A DNA stretch of 64,000 bases, from NCBI RefSeq assembly GCF_029761915.1, contig NZ_CP121695.1, positions 4,493,501 through 4,557,500 of the forward strand, read 5' to 3'. A program made the position numbers and the translations under genes. Shown piece after piece: positions 21,034 to 31,244 of this stretch; within the stretch, counting starts at the first letter, position 1, and each line of letters starts with the position of its first letter. Origin of the DNA: Bradyrhizobium sp. CB1650. GTDB lineage: Bacteria; Pseudomonadota; Alphaproteobacteria; Rhizobiales; Xanthobacteraceae. The notes below the pieces were generated by a model. It was not told the DNA's origin. It ran no database searches and saw only the letters and a list, made by a program, of their open reading frames with translations.

Positions 21034-22542
21034 ATGACAACCTGGCCCATCCTTTCCGTCACCACCTTCCTGCCGCTGGTCGGCGCGCTGATCGTCTATC
21101 TTAGCCGCGGCGACGACGAGGCGGCGCAGCGCAACGCGCGCTGGATCGCGCTGTGGACCACGCTGATCACCTTCGCGGTGTCGGTGCTCCTGGTCGTGCG
21201 CTTCGACCCGTCGAGTGCCGACTTCCAGTTCGTCGAGAAGGCGAACTGGCTCGCCACCGGCATCACCTACCACATGGGCGTGGACGGCATTTCGCTGCCC
21301 TTCGTGATCCTGACCACCGCCTTGATGCCGTTCTGCATCATCGCGAGCTGGAAGTCGGTCACGAGCCGGGTCCGCGAATACATGATGGCGTTCCTGATCC
21401 TGGAAACGCTCATGGTCGGCACCTTCTCCGCGCTCGACCTCGTGCTGTTCTATTTGTTCTTCGAGGGCGGCCTGATCCCGATGTTCCTGATCATCGGCGT
21501 CTGGGGTGGCCCGCGCCGGGTCTACGCCTCCTTCAAGTTCTTCCTCTATACGCTGCTCGGCTCGGTCCTGATGCTGCTCGCCATCATGGCGCTGTACTGG
21601 AACGGCAACACCACCGACATCCCGACCCTGATGCACACCGCCGTGCCGCGGTCTTTGCAGACCTGGGCGTGGCTGGCTTTCTTCGCCTCGTTCGCGGTGA
21701 AGATGCCGATGTGGCCGGTGCACACCTGGCTCCCCGACGCGCATGTCGAAGCGCCGACGGCGGGCTCGGTGATCCTGGCCGCGATCCTCCTGAAGATGGG
21801 CGGCTACGGCTTCCTGCGCTTCTCGCTGCCGATGTTCCCGCTCGCCTCGCATGACTTCGCGCCGCTGATCTTCACGCTCTCGACCATCGCCATCATCTAC
21901 ACCTCGCTGGTGGCGATGATGCAGGAGGACATGAAGAAGCTGATCGCGTACTCCTCCGTGGCGCATATGGGCTTCGTCACCATGGGCATCTTCGCCGGCA
22001 CCATGCAGGGCGTTGCCGGCGGCGTGTTCCAGATGATCTCCCACGGCATCGTCTCCGGCGCACTGTTCCTCTGCGTCGGCATCGTCTACGACCGCATGCA
22101 CACCCGCGAGATCGCGGCCTATGGCGGCATCGTCAACCGGATGCCGCTCTACGCCATGACATTCATGGTCTTCACCATGGCCAATGTCGGTCTGCCGGGT
22201 ACCTCGGGCTTCGTCGGCGAGTTCATGACGCTGCTCGGCACCTTCAAGACCTCGATCCCGACCGCGTTCTTCGCCACCACCGGCGTCATCCTGTCGGCGT
22301 GCTATGCGCTCTGGCTCTATCGCAAGGTCGTGTTCGGGTCGCTGGTGAAGCCGTCGCTGATGACCATCAAGGACCTCACCTTCCGGGAGTGCCTGACGCT
22401 GTTTCCGCTGATCGCGCTGACGATCCTGTTCGGCATCTATCCGAAGCCGGTGCTCGACATGTCGGCCGCCTCGGTCCAGCAACTCGTCAACAATTACAAC
22501 ACCGCGGTGACGGCCGTGAAGGCCGCCGCACTGCTCCAGTGA
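21034..22542 (+). CDS. nuoM: NADH-quinone oxidoreductase subunit M
   Basis: A 502-residue antiporter-like pump subunit with about 14 helices. [20 protein letters not shown] contains the conserved Glu of helix 5, and [20 protein letters not shown] and [16 protein letters not shown] are the characteristic MrpA/D-type motifs. It starts right after the nuoL stop. Confidence 0.97.
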   Translation: MTTWPILSVTTFLPLVGALIVYLSRGDDEAAQRNARWIALWTTLITFAVSVLLVVRFDPSSADFQFVEKANWLATGITYHMGVDGISLPFVILTTALMPFCIIASWKSVTSRVREYMMAFLILETLMVGTFSALDLVLFYLFFEGGLIPMFLIIGVWGGPRRVYASFKFFLYTLLGSVLMLLAIMALYWNGNTTDIPTLMHTAVPRSLQTWAWLAFFASFAVKMPMWPVHTWLPDAHVEAPTAGSVILAAILLKMGGYGFLRFSLPMFPLASHDFAPLIFTLSTIAIIYTSLVAMMQEDMKKLIAYSSVAHMGFVTMGIFAGTMQGVAGGVFQMISHGIVSGALFLCVGIVYDRMHTREIAAYGGIVNRMPLYAMTFMVFTMANVGLPGTSGFVGEFMTLLGTFKTSIPTAFFATTGVILSACYALWLYRKVVFGSLVKPSLMTIKDLTFRECLTLFPLIALTILFGIYPKPVLDMSAASVQQLVNNYNTAVTAVKAAALLQ

Positions 22543-22564
22543 GCGGGCAGGTCAGGATATCGCC

Positions 22565-24001
22565 ATGAGCTTTGAGACTGCAGGATATCAACTGGCGCCG
22601 GTCGTGCCCGAGCTCGTACTCGCGGTCGGCAGCATGGCGCTCTTGATGCTGGGCGCCTATCGCGGACAGGGGACGACCAGGGCGGTGACCTCGCTCGCGG
22701 TTCTGCTCCTGATCGTGGTCGGCGTGCTCGAATACCTGCAGCCTGCGGGCAAGCACGTCACCTTCGGCGGCAGCTTCATCGTCGACGATTTCGCGCGCTT
22801 CATGAAGATCCTGGCTTTGATCGGCTCGGCCGTGACGCTGGTGCTGTCGACCGAATTCCTGTCCGATCCCTCCCGGCGCATCTTCGAATATTCGATCCTG
22901 GTGCTGCTCTCGACGCTCGGCATGATGGTGCTGATCTCGGCCGGCGACCTGATCTCGCTCTATCTCGGCCTCGAGCTGATGTCGCTCGCGCTCTACGTCG
23001 TGGCGGCCTCGAACCGGGACGATGCCAAGTCGAACGAGGCTGGCCTGAAGTATTTCGTGCTCGGCGCGCTGTCCTCGGGCATGCTGCTGTACGGCGCCTC
23101 GCTGATTTACGGCTTCACCGGCACGGTTAGCTTCACCGGCATCGCTACCGCCGCGACGACCGCGAATGTCGGCCTGGTGTTCGGCCTCGTCTTCCTGCTT
23201 GCCGGCCTCTGCTTCAAGATCTCGGTGGTGCCGTTCCACATGTGGACGCCCGACGTCTACGAGGGTGCTCCGACCCCCGTGACCGCGTTCTTCGCCTCGG
23301 CGCCGAAGGTGGCCGCGCTCGCCGTCTTCACCCGCGTCACGCTGACCGCATTCCCCGGCATCGTGCCGCAATGGCAGCAGATCCTGGTGTTCGTGGCGAT
23401 CGCCTCGATGGCGCTCGGCTCCTTCGCCGCGATCGGCCAGAGCAACATCAAGCGCCTGATGGCCTATTCCTCGATCGGCCATATGGGCTTTGCCCTGGTC
23501 GGCCTCGCCTCCGGCACGGTCGAGGGCGCGCAGGGCGTGCTGATGTACATCGTGATCTACGTCGCGATGACGCTCGGCTCGTTCTCCGTCATCCTCGCCA
23601 TGAAGCGCAACGGCCAGGCGATGGAGCAGATCAGCGATTTCGCCGGCCTATCGCGGACCAATCCGCTGCTCGCCTTCCTGTTCGCGATGCTGCTGTTCTC
23701 GCTCGCCGGCGTCCCGCCGCTCGCCGGCTTCTTCGCCAAATGGTACGTCTTCGTCGCCGCGATCAAGGCCAACCTGTTCACGCTTGCCGTCATTGGCGTG
23801 CTGACCAGCGTGGTGGGCGCCTACTACTATCTCGCCATCGTCAAAACGATGTATTTCGACGAACCGGCCGGCCAGGTCGACCCGGTGCGCGTCGAGGTGC
23901 GGACGGTTCTGGCGGTCGCAGGCCTGTTCAACATCCTGTTCGCGCTGTTTGCGGGCCCGGTGGTGAGTGTGGCCTCCGCCGCGGCAAAGTCGCTGTTCTA
24001 G
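22565..24001 (+). CDS. nuoN: NADH-quinone oxidoreductase subunit N
   Basis: A 478-residue antiporter-like pump subunit and the last complex I gene. GDLISLYLGLELMSLALYVV, FKISVVPFHMWTPDVYEGAP and LMAYSSIGHMGFALVGLASG are diagnostic. birA starts one base after its stop, so transcription probably continues. Confidence 0.97.
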   Translation: MSFETAGYQLAPVVPELVLAVGSMALLMLGAYRGQGTTRAVTSLAVLLLIVVGVLEYLQPAGKHVTFGGSFIVDDFARFMKILALIGSAVTLVLSTEFLSDPSRRIFEYSILVLLSTLGMMVLISAGDLISLYLGLELMSLALYVVAASNRDDAKSNEAGLKYFVLGALSSGMLLYGASLIYGFTGTVSFTGIATAATTANVGLVFGLVFLLAGLCFKISVVPFHMWTPDVYEGAPTPVTAFFASAPKVAALAVFTRVTLTAFPGIVPQWQQILVFVAIASMALGSFAAIGQSNIKRLMAYSSIGHMGFALVGLASGTVEGAQGVLMYIVIYVAMTLGSFSVILAMKRNGQAMEQISDFAGLSRTNPLLAFLFAMLLFSLAGVPPLAGFFAKWYVFVAAIKANLFTLAVIGVLTSVVGAYYYLAIVKTMYFDEPAGQVDPVRVEVRTVLAVAGLFNILFALFAGPVVSVASAAAKSLF

Positions 24002-24002
24002 G

Positions 24003-24809
24003 ATGGGTTTCACGCTCGGTCCTCGCGCATCGTCCGCGGGCTACCGGCTCGCAGCCTTCGATCAGATCGGCTCGACCAATACCGAGGCGCTGGAACGCGC
24101 CCGCGCAGGTGAGCGCGGCCCGATCTGGTTCGTGACCTCCGAGCAGACCGCGGGACGCGGCCGGCGCCAGCGCGCCTGGATCGCGCCGCGCGGCAATCTG
24201 GCGGCGAGCATCCTCGAAGTCATGGACGTCGCGCCCGCCGTGGCCGCGACGCTGGGCTTTGCGGCCGGGCTGGCCGAGGAGGCGGCGCTGGAGAAGGTCA
24301 GCCTCGAGGCCGCGCTGCGCCTCGGCCCCGACCGGCCCCGCTACGCGCTGAAATGGCCGAACGACGTCTTGGCCGGCGGCAGGAAGCTCGTCGGCATCGG
24401 CCTCGAGGCCGAAGCCGTCGGCGACCGCCTCGCCGTGGTCGTCGGCATCGGCACCAACGTCGTGGCGGCGCCCGAGGGTACGCCGACACCGGCGGTGTCG
24501 CTGGCCGCCCTTGGCGTGCAGATCGGCGCCGAGGAGCTGTTCGCCGCGCTGTCGGACGCCTGGGTGGAGTTCCGTGGCATCTGGGACAATGGCCGCGGCT
24601 TTGCCGAGATCCGCCGCCTCTGGCTTGAGCGGGCCGCCGGCCTCGGCGACAAGGTCGCGATCCAGACGGGAACGATGACGCTCGAAGGCATTTTTGACAC
24701 GATCGATGACACCGGCTGCCTGATCGTCCGCACCGCGGAGGGCCGGCGCGTGCCCGTGGCCGCGGGCGAGGTGTTCTTTGGCGCGGCCGCCTCCGTGGGA
24801 GCTGCCTGA
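24003..24809 (+). CDS. birA: Biotin--[acetyl-CoA-carboxylase] ligase
   Basis: A 268-residue biotin protein ligase without the N-terminal DNA-binding domain (class I). The biotinyl-AMP loop is seen as SEQTAGRGRRQRAWIAPRGN; ALKWPNDVLAGGRKLVGIGL is the conserved KWPNDV motif. A C-terminal SH3-like domain ends near VAAGEVFFG. It attaches biotin to carboxylases, which fits the nearby methylmalonyl-CoA epimerase. The nuoN-birA-rnj order is common in alphaproteobacteria. Confidence 0.94.
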   Translation: MGFTLGPRASSAGYRLAAFDQIGSTNTEALERARAGERGPIWFVTSEQTAGRGRRQRAWIAPRGNLAASILEVMDVAPAVAATLGFAAGLAEEAALEKVSLEAALRLGPDRPRYALKWPNDVLAGGRKLVGIGLEAEAVGDRLAVVVGIGTNVVAAPEGTPTPAVSLAALGVQIGAEELFAALSDAWVEFRGIWDNGRGFAEIRRLWLERAAGLGDKVAIQTGTMTLEGIFDTIDDTGCLIVRTAEGRRVPVAAGEVFFGAAASVGAA

Positions 24810-26479
24810 TGGCGAGGCCGGACGAACTCGTATTTGCGCCGCTCGGCGGCGTCGGCGAGATCGGCATGAACCTGTCGATCTACGGCCTCGGCAACCGCCA
24901 CCAGCGCGCCTGGCTCGCGGTCGATCTCGGCGTGTCCTTCGGCGACGAGGAGCATCTGCCGGGCATAGATTTGATCATGCCCGACGTCAGCTTCCTGGAG
25001 AAGGAGCGCAAGAACCTGATGGGGCTGGTCCTGACCCATGCCCATGAGGACCATTTCGGCGCCATCATCGATCTCTGGCCGAAGCTGCAATGCCCGATCT
25101 ACGCGACGCAGTTCAGCGCGGCGCTGTTCGAGGCCAAATGCGCCGCCGAGCGCAATCAGCCAAAAATCCCGGTGACGGTGATTCCGTCCGGCGGACGCGT
25201 CGACATCGGTCCGTTCAACGTCGAGTTCATCCCGGTCGCGCATTCGATTCCGGAATCGCATGCGCTGGCGATCCACACCGAGGCCGGCACGGTGCTCCAC
25301 ACCGGCGACTGGAAGATCGATCCGACCCCGACCATCGGCCGCCCGACGGACGAGCGGCGGCTGCGCCAGCTCGGCGAAGAGGGCGTGCTCGCCTTGATCG
25401 GCGATTCCACCAACGCGGTGCGCGACGGCCGCTCGCCTTCGGAAGCCGAGGTCGCCGAGACCATCATCAAGCTCGTCAAGGCCGCCAAGGGCCGCGTCGC
25501 CGTGACGACCTTTGCCTCCAACGTCGCGCGCATCAAGGCCGTGGCTGATGCGGCGAAGGCCGCCGACCGCGAGGTCGTCGTGGTCGGGCGCGCAATGGAC
25601 CGCGTGGTGCAGGTCGCGCGCGAGACCGGCTATCTCGACGGCGTGCAGAATTTTCGCTCGCCGGAGGTCTACGGCCATCTTCCGCAGGACAAGGTGCTGG
25701 CGCTGTGCACCGGCAGCCAGGGCGAGCCGCGCGCGGCGCTGGCGCGCATCGCCAATGACGACCATCCTGAGATCACGCTCAACCGCGGCGACAGCGTGAT
25801 CTTCTCCTCGCGCACCATTCCCGGCAACGAGAAGGCCGTCGGCTCCATCGTCAACAATCTGGTCCTGCAGGGCGTCGAGATCATCACCGACCGTGACCAT
25901 CTGGTGCATGTCTCCGGCCATCCCCGCCGCGACGAACTGCGCGACCTGATCGCCTGGACCAAGCCGCAGCTCCTAATCCCCGTCCATGGCGAGGCCCTGC
26001 ACCTGCACGAGCATGCCAAGCTCGCCCGCGCCGCCGGCGTGCCCCGCGTCCTGGTCTGCCGCAACGGCGATCTGGTGAAGCTCGGCCCCGGCGATCCCGG
26101 CATCGTCGGCGAGGTGCCGTCGGGCCGGCTCTACAAGGACGGAGCGATCCTCGAAGACTCCAAGTCGCGCGCGGTGGTCGAGCGGCGGCGAATGGCATTT
26201 TCCGGCTGCGCCTTTGTCGCCATCGCCATGACCGAGCAGGGCGAGCTTGCCGACGATCCCGAGGTTGATCTCGTCGGCATCCCCGAGAAGAATAGAGCGG
26301 GTGAGGCCTTCGACGACCTCGTCTTCGACGCCGTGGTCTCCACCATCGAGGGCTTGCCCAGGCCGCGCCGCCGCGATCCGGACGCTTTGGCTGAGTCGGT
26401 GCGGCGCGCGGTACGGGCGCTGATCAACGAACATTGGGGCAAAAAGCCCCCCTGTCTGGTACATGTGCTGACAGTCTAA
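24809..26479 (+). CDS. rnj: Ribonuclease J
   Basis: A 556-residue metallo-beta-lactamase/beta-CASP RNase with both endo- and 5'-3' exonuclease activity in the family. The zinc motif is LTHAHEDHFG (His77, His79, Asp81, His82). Further conserved stretches are LHTGDWKIDPTP, IGDSTNAVRDGRSPSEAEV and, in the beta-CASP part, SGHPRRDEL and VHGEALHLHEHA. The start overlaps the birA stop (TGATG). Involved in RNA turnover and ribosomal RNA maturation in rhizobia. Confidence 0.95.
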   Translation: MARPDELVFAPLGGVGEIGMNLSIYGLGNRHQRAWLAVDLGVSFGDEEHLPGIDLIMPDVSFLEKERKNLMGLVLTHAHEDHFGAIIDLWPKLQCPIYATQFSAALFEAKCAAERNQPKIPVTVIPSGGRVDIGPFNVEFIPVAHSIPESHALAIHTEAGTVLHTGDWKIDPTPTIGRPTDERRLRQLGEEGVLALIGDSTNAVRDGRSPSEAEVAETIIKLVKAAKGRVAVTTFASNVARIKAVADAAKAADREVVVVGRAMDRVVQVARETGYLDGVQNFRSPEVYGHLPQDKVLALCTGSQGEPRAALARIANDDHPEITLNRGDSVIFSSRTIPGNEKAVGSIVNNLVLQGVEIITDRDHLVHVSGHPRRDELRDLIAWTKPQLLIPVHGEALHLHEHAKLARAAGVPRVLVCRNGDLVKLGPGDPGIVGEVPSGRLYKDGAILEDSKSRAVVERRRMAFSGCAFVAIAMTEQGELADDPEVDLVGIPEKNRAGEAFDDLVFDAVVSTIEGLPRPRRRDPDALAESVRRAVRALINEHWGKKPPCLVHVLTV

Positions 26480-26546
26480 TTAAGCATGGTCTGTTCGGAA
26501 AACCGCTTCACGCCTTTCCGGATCATGCTTCTAGGGGAGAGAAACC

Positions 26547-26951
26547 ATGCTGGGTCGGCTCAACCATGTCGCGATCGCGACCAAGGATGCCGTCAAGGCC
26601 GCCAAGATCTACGGCGCCGCCTTCGGGGCGCAGATCTCGGAGGCCGTCGCATTGCCCGAGCATGGCGTCACCACCGTGTTCGTCACCCTGCCCAACACCA
26701 AGATCGAGTTCATCGAGCCCTATGGCGAGGCCTCGCCGATCGCAAAGTTCCTTGAACGCAATGCCGACGGCGGCATCCACCATGTCTGCTACGAGGTCGT
26801 CGATATCATCGCCTCGCGCGATACGCTGGTGAAGGAGGGTGCGCGGGTGCTCGGCGACGGCGTGCCGAAGATCGGCGCGCACGGCAAACCGGTGCTGTTC
26901 CTGCACCCGAAGGACTTTTCCGGGGCGCTCGTCGAGATCGAGCAGGCATAG
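26547..26951 (+). CDS. mce: Methylmalonyl-CoA epimerase
   Basis: A 134-residue vicinal-oxygen-chelate enzyme that interconverts the 2R and 2S isomers of methylmalonyl-CoA in propionate metabolism. Paired beta-alpha-beta modules begin with LGRLNHVAIATKDAV and ADGGIHHVCYEV; the metal-binding His residues lie in NHVAIA and HHVCYE and the Glu in GALVEIEQA. RBS AGGGGAGAG precedes the ATG. It is followed by a DUF1467 gene. Confidence 0.93.
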   Translation: MLGRLNHVAIATKDAVKAAKIYGAAFGAQISEAVALPEHGVTTVFVTLPNTKIEFIEPYGEASPIAKFLERNADGGIHHVCYEVVDIIASRDTLVKEGARVLGDGVPKIGAHGKPVLFLHPKDFSGALVEIEQA

Positions 26952-26959
26952 ACCGGCCG

Positions 26960-27235
26960 ATGGCCTACCAGATCTCAACCGCGCTCGCGATCTACTTCGT
27001 CATCTGGTGGATTGCCCTGTTCTTGACGCTGCCCTTCGGCGTGCGCAGCCAGCACGAGGACGGCGTCGGCGCGCCAGGCACCGATCCCGGCGCACCGATC
27101 CTGACCGGCATGGGACGCAAGCTGATCTGGACCACGATCATCTCGGCGATCATCTTTGCGCTCGGCATGGCCGCCTACCACGCCGGATATTTGTCGATCG
27201 AACGTTTGTCGAAATTGATGGGAATGCCGTTCTAG
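26960..27235 (+). CDS. DUF1467 family membrane protein
   Basis: A 91-residue protein with two helices (about residues 8-28 and 55-75). The motif VIWWIALFLTLPFGVRSQHE is characteristic of the DUF1467 family, found next to mce and proS in Rhizobiales. Function is unknown. It starts 8 bases after mce and is probably the last gene of the nuo-to-mce transcription run. Confidence 0.9.
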   Translation: MAYQISTALAIYFVIWWIALFLTLPFGVRSQHEDGVGAPGTDPGAPILTGMGRKLIWTTIISAIIFALGMAAYHAGYLSIERLSKLMGMPF

Positions 27236-27271
27236 AATTGTCTTCGAAGCGGCGCTGATTGGGGGACAGAC

Positions 27272-27619
27272 ATGACTTTTCAGCGGATCGTCATTGCGCT
27301 TCTCGTGCTGATCGTCGCAGGGATCGGTGCCATCGGCTATGTCGAGTGGAAGATGGCCGTGCAAACCCGGACCCTGAAGGCGTTCGTCGAGGGCTACGTC
27401 TTCAACGAGGCGGTTATGGCCTGCGAGCGGGCGCAGAGCTCGACGCCGTTCAAGTGGAACGGGGGAAAAAGCACCTCGGTCATCGGGCTGAACTCGGTCA
27501 AGACAGACAAATACAACGTCAGCGCCAGCTACACGCTGGTGGCGGACAGCGTTTATTGCGATTACGATCCGATCAAAAGAAAGGCCGAGATCGGCTCGAG
27601 CTTCCTGGAGCGGGAGTAA
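27272..27619 (+). CDS. Exported or membrane-anchored protein of unknown function
   Basis: A 115-residue protein. One N-terminal hydrophobic segment (residues 6-24, ending GAIGYVEW) is followed by a soluble domain of about 90 residues with two Cys (VMACERAQ and VYCDYDPIK) that could form a disulfide if periplasmic. GGGG is the only purine run upstream of the ATG. I do not recognise the family. It is 35 bases before mtnK. Confidence 0.68.
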   Translation: MTFQRIVIALLVLIVAGIGAIGYVEWKMAVQTRTLKAFVEGYVFNEAVMACERAQSSTPFKWNGGKSTSVIGLNSVKTDKYNVSASYTLVADSVYCDYDPIKRKAEIGSSFLERE

Positions 27620-27654
27620 CGATCCGGCCATGACAAGCATGGGATGGGATCGTC

Positions 27655-28947
27655 ATGACGCGGGAGCGGGCGGGGGACTATCGGATTCTGCATGAGGCGG
27701 CCTTGCGGGACTATCTCGCGGGACTGCCGGACCTCGCGGCAACGCTCGGCGGGCAGCCGGCGTCCTGGTCGATCACCGAGGTCGGCGACGGCAACCTCAA
27801 CCTTGTCTTCATCGTAAAGGGCGCCCGCGGCGGCATCGCCGTGAAGCAGGCGCTGCCTTACGTCCGCCTCGTCGGCGAAAGCTGGCCCCTGCCGCTTTCG
27901 CGGGCCCATTACGAATATCTGGCCCTGTCGCGGCAGGCCCAGCTCGCGCCCGGCCTCGTGCCGGCGCTGCTGCATCACAAGGAGGCGCTGGCGCTGACCG
28001 TGATGGAGCTGCTGGAGCCCCACATCATCATGCGCAAGGGATTGATCGCGTCGACGCAATACCCGCGCTTCGCCAGTGACATCACCACCTTCATGGCCCG
28101 GACGCTGTTCTTCACGTCCGACCTCGCGCTCTCGGCGGCGGACAAAAAGGAGGGCATCGCGGCCTTCGCCGGCAATCACGCGCTCTGCAAGATCACCGAG
28201 GATTTGATCTTCACCGATCCCTACCGCGTCGCCGAGCAGAACCGATGGACCGCTCCTTACCTCGATGCGCTGGCCGCGAGCCTCCGCGACGACTTGGACC
28301 TGCATGTCGCGATCTCCCGGCTCAAGCTGAAGTTCATGGCGAGCCCGGAAGCTCTGATCCATGGCGATCTGCACACCGGCTCGATCATGGTGACGGAGCG
28401 CGAGACGCGGGTGATCGATCCCGAATTCGCATTCTATGGTCCGATGGGGTTCGACGTCGGTGCGGTGCTGGCCAATCTCCTGATGGCCTATTTTGCCTCC
28501 GCCGGCCACGAGCGCTCGCCGGGCGACCGGCGCGCCTTCGAGGGCTGGGTTCTGGAGACGGTCGAGAAGGTATGGAGCGAGTTCGAACGAAAATTCCTCG
28601 ACCTGTGGCGGACAGAGGCGGCGGGCGACGCCTATCCGGCCTCGCTCTTTGCCGGGGAGCAGGGGGCGGCACGGCTGGAGGCCGAGCGGCAAGCCTACAT
28701 GCAGCGGCTGTTCGCCGACACAGTCGGCTTCGCCGCGGCAAAGACCATCCGGCGCATCTTCGGCCTGGCCCACAACATCGATTTCGAGCTGATCGAAGAC
28801 CCGCGCAAGCGCGCGATCAGCGAGGCGCGGGGCGTGCGGCTGGCGCGCGCGATGATGGTGGAGACGGGGGCATTCCCGACCATCGCGGACGTCACCGGAG
28901 CCGCGCGAAAACTGCGCGACTGGCAGCCCGAGTTCACGAATAGCTAG
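27655..28947 (+). CDS. mtnK: S-methyl-5-thioribose kinase
   Basis: A 430-residue kinase of the methionine salvage pathway that phosphorylates methylthioribose. It has the APH-like kinase fold with GDGNLNLVFIVKGARGGIAV (ATP loop and lysine), the catalytic HGDLHTGSIMV and the metal-binding VIDPEFAFYGPMGFDVG. Usual length for MtnK. The expected partner mtnA (isomerase) is not in the window, which is unusual because the two are often adjacent. Confidence 0.93.
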   Translation: MTRERAGDYRILHEAALRDYLAGLPDLAATLGGQPASWSITEVGDGNLNLVFIVKGARGGIAVKQALPYVRLVGESWPLPLSRAHYEYLALSRQAQLAPGLVPALLHHKEALALTVMELLEPHIIMRKGLIASTQYPRFASDITTFMARTLFFTSDLALSAADKKEGIAAFAGNHALCKITEDLIFTDPYRVAEQNRWTAPYLDALAASLRDDLDLHVAISRLKLKFMASPEALIHGDLHTGSIMVTERETRVIDPEFAFYGPMGFDVGAVLANLLMAYFASAGHERSPGDRRAFEGWVLETVEKVWSEFERKFLDLWRTEAAGDAYPASLFAGEQGAARLEAERQAYMQRLFADTVGFAAAKTIRRIFGLAHNIDFELIEDPRKRAISEARGVRLARAMMVETGAFPTIADVTGAARKLRDWQPEFTNS

Positions 28948-28978
28948 TGTTGTGTCTCTGACGCCTGATTCACTCAAT

Positions 28979-29106
28979 GTCATTCCGGGGCGCGACGAAG
29001 TCGCGAGCTATGATGCGCAATTGCGCATCTGAGAATCCATTCATCCACGCACTCTGCGGCCCGATGGATTCCGGGCTCCCTCGCTCCGCTCGGGCCCCGG
29101 AATGAC
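28979..29106. repeat. Palindromic extragenic repeat element
   Basis: GTCATTCCGGGG at 28979-28990 is inverted as CCCCGGAATGAC at 29095-29106. Between them is a smaller perfect hairpin, GATGCGCAATTGCGCATC (29012-29029). The region between mtnK and the ABC operon (28948-29223) holds nothing else. Elements of this layout, with CATTCCGGG ends, are widespread in Bradyrhizobium intergenic regions from memory. It may also act as a transcription barrier between the two convergent operons. Confidence 0.8.
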
Positions 29107-29223
29107 GGAATGGACTGTCGGAGTCACAAGACTAGGCCGTGCTCGTAAACCGGGGGCTTGGGTCAGGCACGTCGTATGTCCGCTGATCCACCAATAGCGG
29201 CCAGTGGAATTGGCCGGCTCGCG

Positions 29224-30315
29224 TTAGATGGCCGCCTCCGTCTGCAGGTCGAAAACGTGAAGCCTGGAAGGCCGCATGGCAACGCGCAGCTTGTCGCCCA
29301 CCCTCACCCTCGCGGTCGGCTCGACGCTCGCCACCATGATACTCTCGCCGACCTTCATATCGAGCAGGATTTCCGAGCCGAGTTGCTCGACCACCTCGAT
29401 CACGGCATCGAAACAAGGGTGGCCGAGATCAGCGCTACCCGCCACGGCGAGGTCCTCCGGCCGCACGCCGAGCAAGACCTTTCGTCCGCTATGGCCGCGC
29501 AGCCGCTGCGCGGTCTCGTCCGGCAGCTTGATGCGCAGGCCGGAGTTCTCGGCGATCAGCGATCCGTTCGCCTCGGTGACAGTGACGGCGGCGAAATTCA
29601 TGGCCGGGGAGCCGATGAAGCCGGCGACGAACTTGTTGGCGGGCCGATTGTACAGCTCGAGCGGCTCGCCAACCTGCTGCACCACGCCGTCTTTCATGAC
29701 GACGACCCGGTCACCCAGCGTCATGGCTTCGACCTGATCGTGGGTCACGTAAATGGCCGTAGTGCCGAGACGCAGATGCAATTTCTTCAGCTCAACGCGC
29801 ATCTGCACCCGCAGCTTCGCATCGAGATTCGACAGCGGCTCGTCGAACAGGAACACGCGGGGGTGCCGCACGATGGCACGGCCCAACGCCACGCGCTGGC
29901 GCTGGCCGCCCGAGAGCTGGCGTGGCCTGCGCTTGAGCAATTCGGCGATGCCGAGGATGTCGGCCGCCTCCAGCACGCGCTTGTCGATCTCCGGCCGTTC
30001 GAATTTGCGCATCTTCAGGCCGAACGCCATATTGTCGTACACGCTCATGTGCGGGTACAGCGCATAGTTCTGGAACACCATGGCGATGTCGCGGTCCATG
30101 GGGGCCAATTGATTGACAACGTTGCCGTCGATGGAGATGTCGCCCGAACTGATCGCTTCGAGCCCGGCGATCATCCTGAGCGTCGTCGTCTTGCCACAGC
30201 CGGAGGGGCCGACGAACACCATGAACTCCTTGTCGCGGATCTGCAGGTTGACGTCTTTGACGGCGTGCACGCTGTCAAAGAATTTGTTGATCCCCTTGAG
30301 GACGACTTGGCCCAT
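29224..30315 (-). CDS. Sugar ABC transporter ATP-binding protein (UgpC/MalK type)
   Basis: A 363-residue ATPase. Walker A GPSGCGKT (36-43), signature LSGGQRQRVALGRA, Walker B VFLFDEPLSNLDAKLR and a C-terminal TOBE domain (KVLLGVRPEDLAV) identify the CUT1 carbohydrate subfamily. The start (complement of 30313-30315) gives MGQVVLKGINKFF; the open frame extends further but has no homologous sequence. Last gene of a four-gene operon (binding protein, two permeases, ATPase). The substrate is probably a sugar, polyol or glycerol phosphate. Confidence 0.95.
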   Translation of the reverse strand: MGQVVLKGINKFFDSVHAVKDVNLQIRDKEFMVFVGPSGCGKTTTLRMIAGLEAISSGDISIDGNVVNQLAPMDRDIAMVFQNYALYPHMSVYDNMAFGLKMRKFERPEIDKRVLEAADILGIAELLKRRPRQLSGGQRQRVALGRAIVRHPRVFLFDEPLSNLDAKLRVQMRVELKKLHLRLGTTAIYVTHDQVEAMTLGDRVVVMKDGVVQQVGEPLELYNRPANKFVAGFIGSPAMNFAAVTVTEANGSLIAENSGLRIKLPDETAQRLRGHSGRKVLLGVRPEDLAVAGSADLGHPCFDAVIEVVEQLGSEILLDMKVGESIMVASVEPTARVRVGDKLRVAMRPSRLHVFDLQTEAAI

Positions 30316-30389
30316 TCGCTTCCACCTGCATCCCAACGGCTTATGCGCAGTCTGCATGCGCTTTTCGAAATCCCTTGATCGCGGTGCTG

Positions 30390-31241
30390 TCAGCCCTTCA
30401 CAGATCCGGTCAATCCTGCGACGTAATGCTCGACGAAGAACGAATAGGCGATAGCAACCGGTATCGATCCAAGCAGGGCTCCAGCCATCAGCGGTCCCCA
30501 GTAAAATACGTCTCCGCGGATCAGCTCCGATGTGACGCCGACCGGCACAGTCTTCTGCTCGGGCGAAGACAGGAAGACAAGCGCGTAGATGAATTCGTTC
30601 CACGACAGCGTGAAAGCGAAGATGCCGGCCGACAGGATGCCCGGGATCGCCACCGGGATGACGATGTAGAGCATAGCCTGCCAGCGCGAGGCGCCGTCAA
30701 TGCGCGCGCATTCCTCGAGCTCCTTGGGTACCGCCTTGAAGTAGCCCATCATGATCCAGGTGCAGAACGGAATGAGAAAGGTCGGATAGGTCAGGATCAA
30801 TGACCAAGGCGTGTCGCCAAGCCGATAGTTGCGGATGATCTCTGCCAGCGGAATGAACAGCAGCGTCTGAGGCACCAGATAGGTAATGAAGATGGCGGTG
30901 CCCAAGCTGCCCGCAAATGGAAAGTTCAGCCGCGATAGGGCATAGCCGGCGAAGACGCCGCACACGAGCGAGATCGCGGTTGACGCGAGCGCGATGAACG
31001 TCGTGTTCCAGAGCCACGATGCGAACAGCGTCTCCTCGAACAGGTACCTGACGTGGTCCCAAGTCGGCTTCCAAGTCCAGAACGGATTGTAGTTGCTCGA
31101 ATTCCAGGGCCGGTAAAGCTCGCCGTCCGGCCGCATCGAAGTGATCACCATCCAGTAGAACGGGAACAGCAGGAAAAGCAGAAACAGCGCCATGGGGGCG
31201 TAGAAGAACACCCATTTTCGCCACCTTGCGCCTTCGATCAT
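30390..31241 (-). CDS. Sugar ABC transporter permease (MalG type)
   Basis: A 283-residue inner-membrane permease with six helices. The EAA loop, which contacts the ATPase, is KELEECARIDGASRWQAMLY. It ends HYVAGLTGSVKG, the usual MalG C-terminus. It starts three bases after the stop of the partner permease. Confidence 0.94.
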   Translation of the reverse strand: MIEGARWRKWVFFYAPMALFLLFLLFPFYWMVITSMRPDGELYRPWNSSNYNPFWTWKPTWDHVRYLFEETLFASWLWNTTFIALASTAISLVCGVFAGYALSRLNFPFAGSLGTAIFITYLVPQTLLFIPLAEIIRNYRLGDTPWSLILTYPTFLIPFCTWIMMGYFKAVPKELEECARIDGASRWQAMLYIVIPVAIPGILSAGIFAFTLSWNEFIYALVFLSSPEQKTVPVGVTSELIRGDVFYWGPLMAGALLGSIPVAIAYSFFVEHYVAGLTGSVKG

Positions 31242-31244
31242 GGC

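Noticed and set aside
29158..30378. 406-codon open frame on the plus strand across the UgpC-type gene
   Set aside because: It is the complement of a clear ATPase gene and has no motif of its own.
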